64,000 bases of DNA, from NCBI GenBank assembly GCA_022316685.1, contig JAKJHU010000014.1:4397001-4461000 (forward strand), written 5' to 3'. Numbering within the stretch: the first letter of the stretch is position 1; every line of letters starts with the position of its first letter. Both the position numbers and the translations under genes were made by a program. This DNA comes from Progne subis subis (Eukaryota; Chordata; Aves; Passeriformes; Hirundinidae). The notes beneath the pieces were generated by a model that saw nothing but the letters and a program-made list of their open reading frames with translations, was not told where the DNA came from and ran no database searches. Of this stretch, positions 25,761-37,899 are shown piece by piece.

Positions 25761-25776
25761 CTTGACAGCTGTCAAG
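25761..25776. promoter_or_regulatory. 16-bp palindrome matching a dimeric TALE (MEIS/PKNOX/TGIF) site
   Basis: CTTGACAGCTGTCAAG is a perfect 16-bp palindrome. Its core TGACAGCTGTCA is the inverted-dimer consensus known for TGIF/MEIS/PKNOX homeodomains and also contains a CAGCTG E-box. The symmetry is seen directly and the motif match is from established binding preferences. Occupancy in vivo is unknown. Confidence 0.45.
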
Positions 25777-26699
25777 TGATCCAGGCTAAGAATGAAGAAT
25801 TCATCCTGAGGTTTGCCTAGGAAATGAACACGTTTTCATTAACGTAAAGGAAATACAAAATTGACGTTTCGTTCGGAGCTCCAGAAGAGAAGCCCTAGAC
25901 AACTTTTGGATATACACCGGCCATGAGCTGAAGATGAAAAGAAAATGGAGAAATAACTTCACACACATCCGTGGAGCCCTGCAAATTCCACTTGGTCTGT
26001 CTTTTCTTGGTGTTCATGTGCCTTCTCCAATCAGCAAGACTGTCAGAAGTAAGTACACAACTCTGAGAAAAGCACCCTCTTACTTAACTACTTTTGCCGT
26101 AAATCCAGCAAGAAAATAAGTGCCAAATGATTCCCCTACAACAGCTTCAAAGAAATGAATGCAATCTCTCAGATGTCAGTGCAGGGTTTTGCAAATACTG
26201 CTATTTACAGACTGGGCTGCACTTGAAATTCTAAGAAAAGTCACAATTTGGGTCTAGGATCCTTGAAATGATATTTTAAAAATGTCCTTCCCACTCTTCT
26301 CAGAGACAGCACTAACTGCATGCACATAATGTGGCATGTAGGTGCCTTGTCTGTTAGCAAAGTAGTAACCCTGTATAAAATATTCTAGCCCAGTTTGATA
26401 AATTACAACACAAAGTAAACTAGACAGGTAATTAAAAGTAATAAACTGGGTTTAATTGGTTGAGTAACCATCTAGAAATTCAGTGCCAGCAGCAAAGGTG
26501 TAAAATACAGCAACCTGGGTTTCGATGTCATAAGTATCCCTGATGCTGTGGAGCCACAGTAATTTCAGATACCGTGGGGAAGCTACTACTTCATTACTAT
26601 GAATATAGAAATCATTATCACACCTCATTCTGTACACTTCAATAAAATATGCAGTGCAGATAACTGACAACCCAGACATATCAGGGAGGTGATTAAATA
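25777..26699. other. non-coding interval, nothing recognised
   Basis: AT-rich DNA with minor CpG retention at 25860-25920. The minus-strand frames 26452-26724 and 26625-26861 overlap one another in different frames and show no domain. Confidence 0.5.
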
Positions 26700-26865
26700 C
26701 CAGGCACTCAAGAAATATTGCCAATGGGGCCCAAAAGGCATTTTTATTTTCCTGCTGGGCAAGTTAATAAGTGGCCTGATGACCCCATCTCGCAGCAGTA
26801 CACCGTTAAATCTCCATAGGAGTGACGACAAGCTGCCATAAATAAAAACATCCATCTGCAATAGC
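26700..26865. other. candidate conserved non-coding element
   Basis: About 165 bp with unusual retention of CpG (26791, 26803, 26826) in a CpG-poor area. It has AT-core words AAGTTAATAAGTGG, CCATAAATAAAA (a HOX/CDX-type core) and GTTAAATCTCC, and no simple sequence. It directly precedes the CpG cluster. The combination is typical of a constrained regulatory block, but the call is inferential. Confidence 0.38.
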
Positions 26866-26899
26866 CCCCCACTAAACAGGGGTGAGGTGAGGCACTTGG

Positions 26900-27172
26900 C
26901 TAGCGTGAGTGCTCGCAGCGAGGAGCTTTATCCTTCAACGCAGTGACAAAGCTCCAGGAGACTGGCACAGGCAGCCAGCACTGCCCAGAAGTGGATGTTC
27001 TTAAAGCTCAGTGATCTCCTGAAGGCCACAGCTAGAGATAGTGAGGGTAAAGCTGTCAAATTACATTAAAAGTAACACCATTCCCTTTTGGCTCTCTCAG
27101 CAGAAACGCGGTCGGAACAGCGGCACGGGCGGGCCGGGCGCAGAAGGTGGGTAACCTGAGGAGCGCCGCTGT
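26900..27172. promoter_or_regulatory. CpG-rich mini-island, possible promoter or lncRNA first exon
   Basis: Ten CpG dinucleotides fall in about 62 bp (27107-27168), with further CpGs at 26905-26940, against almost none in the flanks. AAG|GTGGGT at 27144-27152 matches a splice-donor consensus just after the densest part. It is far below classical CpG-island length. Possible readings are a small unmethylated promoter or enhancer, a lncRNA first exon on the plus strand, or a GC-rich local expansion. No TATA box or open frame supports a coding gene. Confidence 0.3.
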
Positions 27173-27720
27173 GATGGGAGAGATAATGAGTAACTCCAAA
27201 AGTTATTGGCTCATTAACAATGCCCTACAGGAAGGAATTTTCTGTCTAATAATAGAAGGAGCACAAGCGCAGATTCTCAATATGATCTGCAGCCTGTTTT
27301 AATTCCACTGCTTTGGGAGTTGGGCTCTTGATTTCTCCCTTTCTCTGTCACTTACATAATTTGGGCACTGAAGTGCTAACTCTATTATATGGTTCAACAT
27401 GAAATTGGAGCCTCTTTTCAAGCTTCATTAACATACTGTTGCAAAATTTGTCCTCAACTGAAGCTCAGTCATTTTCCAAGACTCACAATCCCTAGCAGAA
27501 TCTGTTGCCGAAAATAATAAGATGTATTTTCGAAAAGCGAAAACAGGATTACAAAATATCATGTGTGATTCAAAATGGAGGACTCAGAATAGATAAAACC
27601 TCTACAATTCTTCTGAACATTATTCCTTTCGGGCCACTATGCTAAATTTAATCCCAGTCATAACACTGCTATGCCAAATATGCCCTGAAAAACAGTCCAT
27701 ATTTTGGCCAGGCAGGTCAG
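27173..27720. other. candidate conserved non-coding element (enhancer-like)
   Basis: About 550 bp of complex sequence following the CpG cluster, with GGCTCATTAACAATGCC, CTAATAATAG, CTTCATTAACATAC and AACATTATTCC homeodomain/SOX-type words and scattered CpGs (27514, 27532, 27538, 27630). No long homopolymers or open frames are present. It is the longest regulatory-looking stretch adjacent to a CpG peak. Constraint is inferred. Confidence 0.38.
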
Positions 27721-29859
27721 TAACACCCTCATACTGTCTATCCTAAAATATTGACCTAAATTTAAAAGTATAAAATTACTGTGGGAATAATGGTTTTGCA
27801 TCCTAAAAAATTCTGCTTGCATCTGTTTTCAGGGAGAATGATGAAAACTACATTTTCGAAACCAAAGGTATTGCAAATCTCAATCTAATAAAAAAACCCT
27901 AGGAAAATAAATCATCTGCAGTGTCAAACACAGCATCTTCTGATTACTGAACTCAAGTAAATATTTGTGTCTTAAAAACAAGTTTTTGCGTCAGGTTTAC
28001 CTAAATATACATGCCAAACAGTTTTATTTGGGTACGAATCACATTTTAAATAAGAGGAGAAAAAAAAAAAAAAAAAGGAATCAAAAAATAATTTTTATTT
28101 TCCAGTGATTGTGAGAAAACAGATTATATGTATTCAACACAGTTCAAGGCACATGTATTCGTTATTCATTTTTATTCTGAAGGTGCCATTTTTGATAACT
28201 TATCTTGTTTTTCATACATGTTTGCACTCTCCAGCAGTGAAATAATTGCACAGTCAATGGCAGAGATAACTCACTGAAAGAATGATGCTGTAATGGGAAT
28301 AATGACATAACGTCTCATGTATCTTAACTGATCGTAATTAGCAAAACATTTACAACATACCAGCAAAAGAGAATTGATACATAGAACTGAAAGCCTTGTT
28401 ACCTGGTGCAATGTATGTTTTGAGAAGAGAATATAAATAGAAAATATTGTCACAGTTCCATCTACTTTCTTCAAAGCAAGCTAAGTTTTCGAAACAACCA
28501 GCTTTAACCAAGCATAATTCTGATTTAGAAAGAAAACGAGACAAGAAGGTCTTACTTACTGAACAGAACTTTGTCTGAAGTGAATGCACAGAGCGACAGG
28601 CGATTCGTAACTCCTTCATTTTTACTTCTCTACAGCCTTGTACTCCTTTCATGCCTTACAGATCCTGAACTGTGAAGTCAGAGCAAGCAGGGTAGAACTA
28701 ACGAAGCCCCTACCTGGATATGCTGGTTTTGTTGGCATAGTCCAGGTTCTTAACCCTTGGCAGCCCAACTGGATACCCAAGTGTAGTATTGAAAGTTTCA
28801 AAAAAAAGCATTTGTAGATAATTAGGACTGCTTGTACCAGATTTGGGTTAAAATGCAAAAAAAAAAAAAATCAATGCATTTCAGCTGTGGGACAGAGTTT
28901 GAGACTCTGCAGCTCTAGAACTGAACAGATTTGCAATGGTAATGACAAGGGAACAGCAGGCATGAGGTGACACAGTGGCATCAGTGCCCCCCCTGCCCTG
29001 AATGGATCTGCAGCTTGGTTTTTATCCAAGGCAGAAGCCTTTTCAGAAAACAAGATGCACAAACAAGCAGCACCTCTAGGACAAGCAGAACGATCCTTTG
29101 TGCTCTAATAAGCACTGGAAATGCTTTGTCTAGAGAGCTGCCTCTGCTTTTGGACAGGAACTGAAAGGAGAGAGAACTGTTCACATTGTTCCTTGTCTCC
29201 GCTGCTGTTCCCTGGAATGTTTAAGCTTTAATGTTAAGGAAGAGGATATAAAAGATTTGTTAATATGTAAATGACTACTTGATTTAATCTTTTCTTCATG
29301 GATGGCAGTATCAGGAATAAGTGAAGCAAGAGATATTTTGGTTAATAAATAGCAAAAAATCTATCTAAAGATAAGGATAGTTACATGCAGTCGTCTCCCC
29401 TCTGGACGTGTACAAAGATGGATGTTGACAGCCATCAGGAGCGACAGCAGTATGGCTGATCGTGTTTGGTACAAAGGAATGAATTAGACAACCTCGGGGA
29501 GCCTGACTCTTGAGACAGCACTTGAAGTACCTACAAACTGGGTGTCTTTGAAATAGCATCCAAATGCAGATACAGCTCAGTAGCACTGCAACAGACTTCA
29601 GGGATGTGATTCTGTAATATGGTTGAGGAAAAGGGGCCATACCAAGGTGTGTTTCTTCCAGTTTTGAGAGAAAGTCTGGGTAAATCTGGGAGTGGAAATT
29701 TTCGGTTGTAGACATTATTTATGATGGAACTTGACACCAAACAGATAAAAGCCTCCAAAAGGGACGGATTTGGATTAGCAGGACTGTCTCAAGTTCATAG
29801 GATTGGTGGGCAAGTGTTAAAAGAAATCTTCAAGCTGGTGCCAAAAAAAAATCCTGTAA
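27721..29859. other. non-coding interval with A-runs
   Basis: AT-rich DNA containing A-runs at 28060-28076 (17 A) and 28857-28870 (14 A). The open frames here (28350-28652 minus, 28981-29184 minus, 29365-29715 minus) overlap each other or opposite-strand frames and have no recognised domains. No retroposed body precedes either A-run. Confidence 0.5.
28060..28076. repeat. poly(A) run
   Basis: Seventeen consecutive A residues, the longest homopolymer in the window. No SINE or processed pseudogene is recognisable next to it. Confidence 0.9.
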
Positions 29860-30010
29860 TTTTCCATTATTGCTTCTTCAGTAATGTTTTCTCTATTAAA
29901 ATAACATCTGTTGATTAATTAAACACCTTAGCATAATAATCAATGCACAAAAGAATAAACCTCCAATATTGATTAAAGCTTGCTTTGAAAACCCCTTTGA
30001 GCTCTTTAAT
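29860..30010. other. weak candidate conserved non-coding block
   Basis: Dense in homeodomain and SOX-type words (TTGATTAATTAAAC, GCATAATAATCAATG, ATATTGATTAAAG, TTTAATCACAAT) over about 150 bp. High AT content could produce these by chance, so confidence is modest. Confidence 0.27.
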
Positions 30011-32767
30011 CACAATTTGTAGAGACGGTATTTTCTAGAACAAAACAACTGCATAGAAAGTGTGAAAGTGTGACAGAAGAAAGGTACAAAAAAATGTAAC
30101 TGTTTAGCTGAGGCTGTTGAAACAAAACATGTTCAGCAATGGAATAATGTGACGAGTAATTTACAGTGATCTGATGGAAGCTGACTGAATGCCAAATAAT
30201 CTGGTTTAGTAACTTTTCTTGTTTCGTTTTCTCCTTCCTGATACTTTGCATTTCTTTTTTCAAAGCTGGCTGTAATTGACACATTAGATTAGTTACAAGA
30301 TCACCTGCCAGGAATAAAAAGTGATGAACGTTGATGTTTGTGTTTGTTAGGGCCACTCAGGAGCAATGGGCTTGATCCTTCCTCTACCATTCAAGTACAG
30401 AAAATTATGAGCCTCCATGTGGATAACAGTGAGGATGATAGCAGCTTTTGAACACTTTCCTTTTTTGGGAACTAATTCCCTAAATAATTTATATATACTT
30501 TATAAATATTTGGATGAAATGCAAATACTTTGGAGGACAAGCTGGGAACATTGCAGGCTCCGGTCACAAAGCCACAGAAAGACTCTTGATGACTTCCATG
30601 GATATTGGATTAGAATTAGAGGTATTTGGCTTTTTACTTCCCCTAGCTGAAAATCTTTAGGTAATTAACAGAAAATGTCTTAGATTGGTCATGCCAGGTT
30701 GGTGCCTCTTGTGTTAAGGAAACCACTTCTAGAAAATCAAGCTGGTAACATGGGAAGCAATTAAAATTCCATATGTATCAAAAATTATCTAATTTTATAG
30801 AGCAATGGAGTAAAGTCCTGCATGCAAGACTACAAAAATACAACAAACACACAGCCTTACATATGACTTTTTGTCTATGTCCAGGTTGTGAGAAATTATG
30901 CCAGAACTCAATTCAACATATCCAGAGAACTGGAAAGCAAAATTATTCCATATGGTTTAGTTCTCTTAATTTTTGTAAAGGCATAGCAATTGCAATTTAG
31001 ATTTATTCTTCCATTATTATTAATTTCAAGTCAATTATAATGTAAGGAAGTTACAAGGTCTGTTGAGTGTCACTCTGATGAGCACCTCTACTTGGAGCCA
31101 TTTTTTTGAGAAACAGGGAATGATGAAGTCTGTGGGACTGGAGGATATCTTCCCATGAAAATATGATTCTGGAAGGCCACTACCCCTTCCCATGCTATGA
31201 ACCAAAAAGGCAACCTCTATAGTTATTATCACAGCATTCTACATATATATGACATAATCTGCCAACCAAAACCTGCAAACCTACAATTACCCAGTGCAGC
31301 AACCCCAATTATTTGCATAAACATTTTTGTTTGGTACAGTCCTTCTCTTTCTGTCACCAATGTCCTGTTTTTACAGATGAGCCACATCCAGTTCTGCTTA
31401 TCTTCTGTCTTTTTACCTACAATGCATTAACTGGTTCCAGTGGCTTTCTTGAAGGCATAATGACTTCTCCTGTAGTCTAGTAAAAATATATCCCCACAAA
31501 TCAGGAAGAAGCAGGCTCAGACCAAGTGGTTGAGAAGATTTACATTCTATTGCTAACTCAGTTATTACTCTGCTGAAAACCCCATAGCATCAATATAATG
31601 AATCCCTCAACCTCTGCTGCTAGCACAATTTTTCTTCCCAACCTCATTGGCTCCCAACTTTCTGCTTGACCTTTTACAATCTGTGTGTGGCAGAGCTTCA
31701 TTACAACCTTTTAATGATGCACAAATGGCACACAACACCAAGGTCACAGCACATCCCCCCAGAGAGAACTTCTCCAACACCTCCTGAGCAGGCAGAGTTT
31801 TCATTTAAAGAGACAGTTCAGTGGGGAAACAAAACTTTAGGATGAGTCTCAACCGCTATGAATACCCACCAGAAATGGCCATGTCATAAAAGGAGTATCT
31901 GCTCCCCACAAAAGTTTTTTTTATAAAAATTGATGTCTCATGCCATCAATGACCAAATGAATAAAATGGCTCATTGAGAAAACTCAGAAAAATTACAGTG
32001 CTTTTCTGTATTTTAAATAAAAAAAATCTTAGAAATAGAAAAAAAAAATGGAGGGGATAGAAACATTCATCTATCTAGAATACCAGATTTTTTTCTAATG
32101 TCCCCACAGTTAGATTATGCATTCTATACCAAATAATCACCAGCTTTTTGTTAACACAGTTCAATCTCTGTTCTTCAATTTTCCAACAGGAAACAGGACG
32201 TAGGGATGTCAGTGTTTAAGGCTATTTCAAAAGTATTGCAGGTTTTTTGTATTGAGAGTCCTATATAGATGCAAAGCATCTTGCTATTCAAGCAAGTGGG
32301 CTGTAAAGCACATAATTCAGCATTGGTTAATGCAAAGCCACCGCATACATGCATATATTGGACCTCAGTTACTGCTGAAGCAGAGTACAAACTTTCAAGT
32401 GAATATTTAATATTACCTTTTGGTTTTTTTGTATATGGAGCAATTAATGCTCAAACCCAAAGAATTACATCTAAAGTTACCTCCTAGGCAATGGGCTGCT
32501 CTTTTCCTTATGGCATTTTGATCTTCTCTTTATAATACATATATATGTATATATAATAAATATTTCCATTCACCATGCACAGGTTGCCTGCATACAAAGG
32601 TATACTCAATGCACTTTCCTTGCTCAGTTCTTTTCTCTTACAATGGGGGAAAGTAGGAATAAAATTCAGTGTAGGCAGACATTCCATTGTGCAAGTGATC
32701 TGTGAGGAAACTGAGGAACAAACTAAGCTCTATCTCATGACTAAAACTAGAGCGTTCATAGAACCAG
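30011..32767. other. non-coding interval, nothing recognised
   Basis: AT-rich DNA with octamers at 30519-30526 and 31311-31318. The frames at 30006-30356 (minus) and 30417-30650 (plus) lack domains. The terminal part (about 32690-32767) may be decayed CR1 continuing from the element that follows, but I cannot align it by eye. Confidence 0.5.
32537..32556. repeat. (TA)n-like simple repeat
   Basis: Imperfect alternating TA with one G interruption. Ordinary AT microsatellite. Confidence 0.8.
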
Positions 32768-33172
32768 AGAACACTTCCAATGATGAGGATGCACAACTTG
32801 TTGAGACAACTTATTCCATCACCATCATTGCAAAGAATGTCTTCCTAATGCCCAGTTTAAATCTTGCCTCATTCAGCTTAAAACCATTGCCCCTTGTCCT
32901 GCCTCTACTTGGTAAAGTCTCTTTCCATGCTTCTTACAACCTCCTGTTAGATACCAAAAGGCCACAATAAGGTCTCCCTCTTGTCCAGGCACAACAATCC
33001 CAACTCTCTCAGCCTCTCTCCATAGCAGAGATGCTCTAGCCCTCGGAGCATTTTCCTATCCCTTGTCTGACCCTACTTTAACGAGTCCACATCCAGAATT
33101 GGATGCAGCACTGGAGGTGGGGTCTCACCAGAGCAGAGGGGCAGGATCACCTCTCTCAGCCTGCTGGTCAAT
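32768..33172 (-). mobile_element. CR1 LINE fragment (3' portion, both ends missing)
   Basis: Read on the minus strand, this matches the 3' region of avian CR1. On the plus strand recognisable landmarks run in order: GAACACTTCC (32769), CTTCCTAATGCCCAG, CCATTGCCCCTTGTCCTG (32884), AAGGTCTCCCTC, CCAACTCTCTCAGCCTCTC (33000), GGAGGTGGGGTCTCACCAG (33113) and CAGCCTGCTGGTCA (33158). The terminal 8-bp repeats and the 'gggttggaagg' segment are missing, so the element lacks its usual 3' end as well as most of its 5' part. It is substantially diverged, with indels. The open frame 32575-32970 on the plus strand is antisense CR1 and not a gene. Confidence 0.9.
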
Positions 33173-36100
33173 TAATTGGATTACACAGATCACTCTCTAC
33201 TCCCTGAATTGTCACTGGTGCTTTTGACTTTCTCATTTTACTTCAATCTCCCCATTGTAAAAATCACACTAAATTTACTTCTCACCCATGGAAGAGAAAA
33301 ATGACTGCTGAAATCTTGACAATCTCTGAAATCCTAGGACACACAGCAATCTAAAAATGCAAGGCCACGTTTATGGCTTTAGGTATTTGACTATTATTGA
33401 AAAGGAAACATCAGGAACCAAACACGATCCCTGACACAAGTGCAGTTTTGCTACTGGCCTACTGCCCTGGATCTGAAACAGTTTGGAAAAAACCTAAAGC
33501 AAAAATAATTGATTGTGGACACTTGAACTCTCCTTCCTTTGGACAAAGACTGACAGGGTCAAACTCTCTCCATGACTTTCAAAGAAGTAACTAATAAAAT
33601 GTTCTGGACTTAGAGCAACACAAATAAAATCAGATACTGGCTGTGATCCTTTAAACAGCTCATACAAATACAGATTTGGTGCAAGAATACAAGTTAAGCT
33701 CAGTATAATGCCTGACATAGCCACTAATAAAAATTCAAGTTCAAGGCTGGATTTTGATCTTGCAGTTCTACAATTGGAGTTACATCTGCACAAGGTAATG
33801 CACGATATAGAGGCAGTAAGACAACCTGTAGAGGACAATTCCTTCCAGAACCGGAAAAAAACCACAATTAACCAAAAAACCTCCAAGAGCCTAAGTTCAC
33901 CCTAAGCCACCAATTCTTTGCAAAATGTTCTACAAGTTTCTAGCTAGAACTACTACTACAGCTGCGGCTTCTAAGGGAGAAATCCTGGATTTTATTTTAG
34001 AGACTGCAGCTAGACTTTCCATATGCCACTTCGACAGTAGGAGGCTCATACACACTGTATAAAGCAGCCATAGGCAGATGCCTCTATTCACTTTTTGAAA
34101 CTTTTCCTCTTCTTTTCCGTATTTAGAAAATTGCATTTCACTCTCCTCAATTTTAAAAATAATACTTAGTAGCCCCCAGCTGTGCATTCCTACCCAAGGT
34201 GGGAGTTGGACATACTTTACAGGATACTGCCTGTTCTGCATCTGCAGATCTCTCTAAACCAAAGAGCTCAAAGCTTCTGAGTTTTGCTTATAATGGAAGT
34301 AATAGGACTTCTCTTTTAATTAATTAGATATAAATTAGTTGTAAATTGCAAATTCTTGAAGGTTTTTTTTTCCTTTGTTAACAGCCCCTAAATTACGAAA
34401 AGATAAGGCTCCATGGAAATCAATCCATAGTCCCAAAACTTTCATTAGCATGGTCATGAAATTATAGCAGAATAACAAAGAGACCGTATGTAATTAAGCA
34501 AGAGGAGAATAGAAACAACTCAAACTGTCAATCAGCAAATAATGAAGCATAATGTACGAACCAGAAAACAGTAAATGGGGTTTAATGCAATTGTTATTAA
34601 AAAAACTAACAACGTCAAAGCATTTCCTTAAGGACCTGGCATTTCTAAAAAATATTGGAAGCTCATTTCTTACTAGTTTTATCAGATTCACATACAGAAG
34701 GACAATTAAAAAGATTCTCATTTGATGAAGGTGGGACTTCCCTATGTGAACAGCATATTGCTGTAAGATTTTAATACATTAACATGCTTCAAGAAGCTTT
34801 TTTTAAAGGAAAGAAGATATTTTTAAGTGATATATATTAATATATACACCCACAGAGAATATAAAGACTTCAATATGGGGCGTGATTACAGAAAATTTGG
34901 GGCTAAATATTGTATTTAAGAGTGGAAGAGGATGTGCAGTATCTCTAAGGAAATGGAAAAGTTGGAGGACAGAATTCTGGGCAGGATAGAGAATGGAGAT
35001 TTATTTGTGACTGGGAAGTAAGGCCCAAAGTTTCATGGAAAACAAAGCTCAAATTCAGTCACTGAGAGCACACTGGAAACCTGCATCTGCTGCATATGAT
35101 ATGAAGCAATGAGATTTATTTTTATTTCTTTGTACATTAACTAGCAATGAAGATCACTAACATTAAAACTTGTATAAAACTATACTATGGAAAGATGTGG
35201 TTAATTGACCTAATGGTTCAATTTTCTGAGAGCTTTGAACGCAACATGTAATGTACCTTATATAAAGTTTTGTGTTGTCAAAAGCATCCCAAGAGACTTT
35301 GAAGAAAATGCCTTCTAGTTTCACAAACACCCAGACAAGAAGCTGAGCAGCCCCAAAACTTTGATGCCAGCCCTCTATTTTGTCATGACCTTGGTAAAAA
35401 GAGACCTCTGCAGGTCCCCTCTCTCCTAAATGATTCTGTGGCTGGTGACTTACTCCTAACAATGCGCTCATGCCAAAGCGTGATAATATTTTAAAATTAT
35501 TTTTAACCAGAGTCTGACTTCATTACTGTGGAGCCATAATTAAAATTTTGTTTAAGGTGGTAGTTTTGTCTCCTTTTTTTTTTTTTTAATTCGCATTTTA
35601 GGGTGGTGGTTTTAGCCACGTCTTTTGAAGAAGTCAAAATAATACTCTTCAATTCTTATAAAGACATGGTTGGTATTGAATACCAGTAACCATAAGGAAG
35701 TGCCCTTTTCTGCAAGTCTTTATCTAGGAAATTCACTTTGCCATCTCACAGGAACAAACCTGAACAAAAAAACTACTTCAGAAGGTCTTGCACAAGCAGC
35801 AAACATTTACTGGCATGGCCATGTTCTCAAACTCAGTGCCTTCTGTCTCCTTACTCCCATCTAGAGAGTAACTGTGCATTGCCAGAAGCATCTGTATTCC
35901 TGTACCTCTTGCACTCAAATTGCTTTTCATCTGCTCAAGTGGCTTCTACAGGATTAAAACCTTTTGAAAACGTACAGCTAATATACACATGGATGCAGCC
36001 AAAACAATTTACTGAATTAGAATACAGTTTTGTCTGAATCTCACTATTAGTGTATAGAGTAATGGGGGGAAACCCAATAATTAGTGCATTGTTTTTTACA

Positions 36101-36356
36101 TTACTTTAATTACCAGAAAATGCTTGCTGCTTTTCAGATACAGAAGTAGGAAGGCCTTTCCTGACTAAAAGACAGATTTTTCCAGAACAGGAAGTCACAT
36201 TACACAGCTTAGGCAGGATGATACCTAATCCGTATTCGGGATATTTTATTTTATTCTACTGTTAGTCCTCCTGAAGGTGAAAGGGACTTTTGTAACATGT
36301 ATAATATACACTTAACTCCATACTTGTCATAGAAGTAATTTTAAGGTTATCAAGAC
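33173..36356. other. non-coding interval, nothing recognised
   Basis: AT-rich DNA. The frame 33494-33886 (minus, 130 codons) overlaps plus frames and shows hydrophobic and Ser-rich stretches but no domain. A T-run lies at 35574-35587 and a 16-bp AT palindrome at 34831-34846. No transposon or RNA gene was seen. Confidence 0.5.
34831..34846. repeat. 16-bp AT palindrome
   Basis: TATATATTAATATATA is self-complementary. In sequence this AT-rich such a palindrome arises easily from simple repeats, and no function is implied. Confidence 0.85.
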
Positions 36357-36384
36357 TACATATGTGTACATCTACACATATGTA
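36357..36384. repeat. 12-bp perfect hairpin
   Basis: The arms TACATATGTGTA (36357-36368) and TACACATATGTA (36373-36384) are exact reverse complements around a 4-base loop CATC. Each arm contains the CATATG E-box. The stem is too short for a microRNA precursor. It could form a cruciform or be an AT-rich simple-sequence by-product. Confidence 0.85.
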
Positions 36385-37899
36385 AAACCGATAAAACCTA
36401 TAATTTCATATCCACACCATATCTGTAACACTCTAATAAATCAGATTTTTCATTAATACAGATACTGCAATAACCACTCAACCATATCTTGCACGAGGCA
36501 GCGCACCATGTTGAAAGGCTGAGCTGTCACGTGGCTCTTCAATTTTTTTGTTATTCAAACATCCCCTTTACTTTTTCATATTAAAAATTGGTACTGAGCT
36601 TTCCCTTCTTGCTGAAGAACTGGCAGAAAGAATCCTGCTACTCCCCTAATGAAGTCCCCAGACAGAACCGACAATTTTCTGAGGAACAAAAGAAAAAATG
36701 TTGCTCTAAGCTTCAGAACTGACCCTATTGACTGAAAGCTGTGTCTTACCTTGTTGCAAATTAGTGCACTGAGCAAATTATCTCATGCCAAAAAGACAAG
36801 AGAAAAGGCTTAACAGCATTCATGCCCCACTTTTCCCAGTTGGTATTGTCAGCAGTTGTTTTGTAGCAAAACCAAGTAACAGCTTAATAAGAGCATACAG
36901 CTGGAAATAAGAGACAAAATTGCCATCCTATGGCAGGGCTGCCTGGATCATGTTGAAAAACTGTCTAGCACAGGTGGTGCTCCCCAGAAAGGGAAGGAAA
37001 CCATTTTGTAGAGGTGTGGGAAAATGAAAACTGTAAATCTGGGCTTTCTTAGTGGCTGATTCTTTTAAATCATCTCTCTTCCAGCCCCATATCTAGAGGG
37101 TTAGATTTTCTTACTCTATAAAGTCAGAACTGATTTCAATAATAGAAACTCTTCTCATGAATTAATGGTCAGGTCTGTTTTCATTATTTATTCTTCTGGT
37201 TCACGTTACCTTTTTATTCCTCCTTCCTGTGGCATCAGTAGAGTGCAGTGCTCCCTCTGCCTATCCACAGTACTGCTACTCCTCCTTGCTCTGAGGAAAT
37301 GCAATATAACCTGACCTCCCAGCTTTCAAATTTCAGTTCTCCCACCCCATTTAAGAAATTTATTTCTTTTAGTTGTTTTGTTGCTACTCTACCTCTTTAG
37401 CTGCTTCCTGTCTCCACCTTCCCAATAATATGATGTCTCAATATTATGTTCATTTATTTTTATAATACAATTGTTTGAGGCTTTTAGCACAATAAACACT
37501 TCAAAAACTGAAGCACAGAAAAAAAAATATTGAGTGCATTAGCCAAAAAGAGTTCTTCAGATGCAACTGAACTCTTTGGCATGGATTAAACAAAAGTGGT
37601 CTTGGTTACAGAAGATACCCAAACTAAACCACTTCCTTCAATTTCATGAGCTAAATTTGTTTAATTAAGATTCTCAACTTCACATTTTAACTACTCCCCC
37701 ATGTGTCATATTTAATTGGGGGTTGGTTTTTGCACACACTGTGCAAGCTCCTAGGATTTAGGAGCACAACCTGAGCTCAACCTTACTTAGAACCACAGCC
37801 TATTTGTGTCATAAAAACTAATCAGCTTTTTTCTTGTATTTATTGTTAGAGAGATAAAAGTTTATACTTCCTCTAAGTATTGAATTTCAGGAGTCGGAA
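36385..37899. other. non-coding interval, nothing recognised
   Basis: AT-rich, pyrimidine-rich in places (37190-37420), with no open frames above 66 codons. No repeats or RNA genes were recognised. Confidence 0.55.

Noticed and set aside
29796..29815. TTCATAGGATTGGTGGG as a possible CR1 terminus
   Set aside because: Weaker match than 49153-49175 and no continuation.
32575..32970. 131-codon plus-strand frame
   Set aside because: Its second half is antisense CR1 3' sequence, so it is not a gene.
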